Program-made: the position numbers and the translations under genes
Notes under the pieces: generated by a model
What the model was told of the DNA's origin: nothing
Seen by the model: only the letters and a program-made list of their open reading frames with translations
The model's database searches: none
In this document: one piece after another, positions 62,871 to 64,000 of the stretch
Layout: every line of letters begins with the position of its first letter
How positions within the stretch are numbered: the first letter of the stretch is position 1
DNA from: Haemonchus contortus
Taxonomy: Eukaryota; Nematoda; Chromadorea; Rhabditida; Trichostrongylidae
NCBI GenBank assembly: GCA_000469685.2
Contig: LS997563.1
Location: 2,113,281-2,177,280, forward strand
DNA: 64,000 nucleotides
Direction: 5' to 3'

Positions 62871-63050
62871 ATTGCGCCACCACCATACATGACTTCTTTG
62901 CAAGTTCGAGCTCGGACCGCTCCAGTTAGACCCCCTGAGTCGTTCAGATGGTGTCAGATTTGTTTGAGAAATCAAATTTATGATTTCTACTTATTAAAGC
63001 TGCACCACTCGAATCCTTTGTGGGTACGAATGAAATTTGAGTGCACATGA
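62871..63050 (+). CDS. Candidate last exon with a degenerate zinc-finger-like motif
   Basis: The frame opens after CACGGACAG in phase 0, matching the end of the 60413 exon. It reads IAPPPYMTSLQVRARTAP, then FRWCQICLRNQIYDFYLLK followed by LHHSN, and stops at TGA 63048-63050. The segment has C-x2-C, then a Y-x-F-Y-L and a His in nearly the positions seen in the good finger at 49461/59370. However the spacing to the first His is 13 rather than 12 and the second His is not properly placed, so zinc binding is doubtful. The acceptor lacks a polypyrimidine tract. A GTACGA donor in phase 0 within TGG|GTACGA (63030) is an alternative to the stop. It could be a real exon, a decayed finger, or chance. 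Confidence 0.35.
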   Translation: MAPPPYMTSLQVRARTAPVRPPESFRWCQICLRNQIYDFYLLKLHHSNPLWVRMKFECT

Positions 63051-64000
63051 TGCGAACCAAAACAGATTGGTTACCGCCTTGTGCTCTTTCCTGTACTGGA
63101 CTCCAGTCACGGATTTTCGGGTTTACTGCTCTTTGGGAAGTTCCTACGCATATGACGTTTCTCAGGTGAGACTCTCGGAAAACGCTATGGTTGCGATTTA
63201 CTTTCTGGGCTAGTGTGGCAGACGTACGTGGGTGGCGGACTGTCATTGTCTTTAAGTAGTTTTTCGCGGAATCTGTTCTGTTTACCTGGTTATTCTTTGT
63301 TTGTTGATCAGTCAATGAACTTGAAATTTGGTGGAGAATGTGCTGCTAAAGACGTACATTGCGATGCCTATAAATCAGGAAGGTTCAGTTAGGCCAAATT
63401 TTTTCCCAGAAGTCCATGGTTGGTATGGAGATCTGGTCTATGTAAGGACTTGGACTTTGGTTGGAGTTCATTCAAACGTTTTTGTGATTCTGAAAGTCCG
63501 TCAAGAACAGGGTTTATGCCAAGTATACGGATTTTCTACTTTATACTATAGAAACGTTGAGATCTGAACGGATGTGGGCGAATTATTGCATGCAAAGTGA
63601 CAAATGTTGGTTTACGGGGCGATTCGGGAGCGCCCATATGTTTTTGCTGTGGCGATCAGTGCATATTGCCGGCCGGACGGGTGTGTTCTTATCAAACGGC
63701 GTTTGCATTGGTGGCGTTTCGTCAGTTTTTGATGTGCGTGTAACAAGACGGATTGCAACGTATGTTGCAATTTTCAGAGAAGCCCTTTGACTACGGCTTA
63801 TTTTCCCAATTGATGGACATTACTGGTAGGGATGTCTGTGGAGAGTAAGTGTGCTAGCCAGCGAAAACTAAAGCAGTGTTGTTTTGTTTACCGCAAAGGT
63901 ATCATGGCTATGAAATTTTTGAGTATAGGCAATGTGGATGGACAGCTGCCTACACCACACCACACACCGCAATACGTCTTGGAAATCTGTCAACATAGTC
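63051..64000. other. No gene recognised (right edge)
   Basis: Open frames at 63328-63567 and 63557-63790 on the + strand have no recognisable domain and no convincing splice sites. Either 3' flank or a further intron. Confidence 0.5.
63752..63771. other. 8-bp stem, 4-nt loop hairpin
   Basis: ATTGCAAC-GTAT-GTTGCAAT, followed by a TTTTCAG acceptor-like string at 63770-63776 that opens no useful frame. Confidence 0.85.

Noticed and set aside
62944..63315. 123-codon minus-strand frame
   Set aside because: Opposite strand of the finger-like exon; composition random, no domain.
63328..63790. Two consecutive plus-strand frames at the right edge
   Set aside because: No homology recognised, and no acceptor with matching phase.
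1..64000. CRISPR array, operon structure, rRNA or interstitial telomere repeats
   Set aside because: No regularly spaced repeats, no tightly packed genes, no rRNA-like blocks and no TTAGGC/TTAGGG arrays were seen.

Overview
The window reads as nuclear DNA from an animal, most likely a nematode. It has no bacterial-style gene packing. Coding sequence comes in short exons bounded by GT-AG introns with TTTCAG/TTTACAG/TTCCAG acceptors, separated by long moderately AT-rich tracts that carry scattered CpG-rich islands. Species and clade cannot be fixed from what I can see.

The one gene I can support well lies on the + strand in the right-hand third. Five exons (49461-49529, 59370-59546, 59791-59943, 60068-60174, 60254-60413) join in one frame to give 222 residues without a stop. 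They encode a C2H2 zinc finger followed by a long Gly/Ser/Pro/Gln/Ala-rich tail, so this looks like part of a transcriptional regulator. The Cys pair and the His pair of the finger sit on exons separated by a 9.84 kb intron. A likely further exon at 62871-63050 carries a second, degenerate finger-like motif. A candidate 5' exon ends exactly at an ATG followed by GTAAGC at 35701/35702, at the downstream edge of a pyrimidine- and CpG-rich island (35260-35700), and would place the promoter about 13.8 kb upstream. The gene probably continues past the right edge, or ends near 63050.

The left 35 kb has no gene I can recognise. It holds a tRNA-derived element (about 1768-1860), a near-perfect 86-nt hairpin of pre-miRNA size (13220-13305), a second long-stem hairpin (34834-34943), simple repeats, several perfect palindromes, pyrimidine-rich blocks on the + strand and CpG-rich islands with open frames of uncertain meaning. 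The 35.7-49.4 kb interval is either the first intron of the zinc-finger gene or intergenic, and contains more islands and a few unrecognised open frames. On the minus strand, inside the 9.8 kb intron, an open stretch at 58517-58789 ends at a good splice donor and may be an exon of a nested gene.

Most open frames in the window look like chance. Those listed without a name are listed because their composition, or a splice site at their edge, makes them worth testing.
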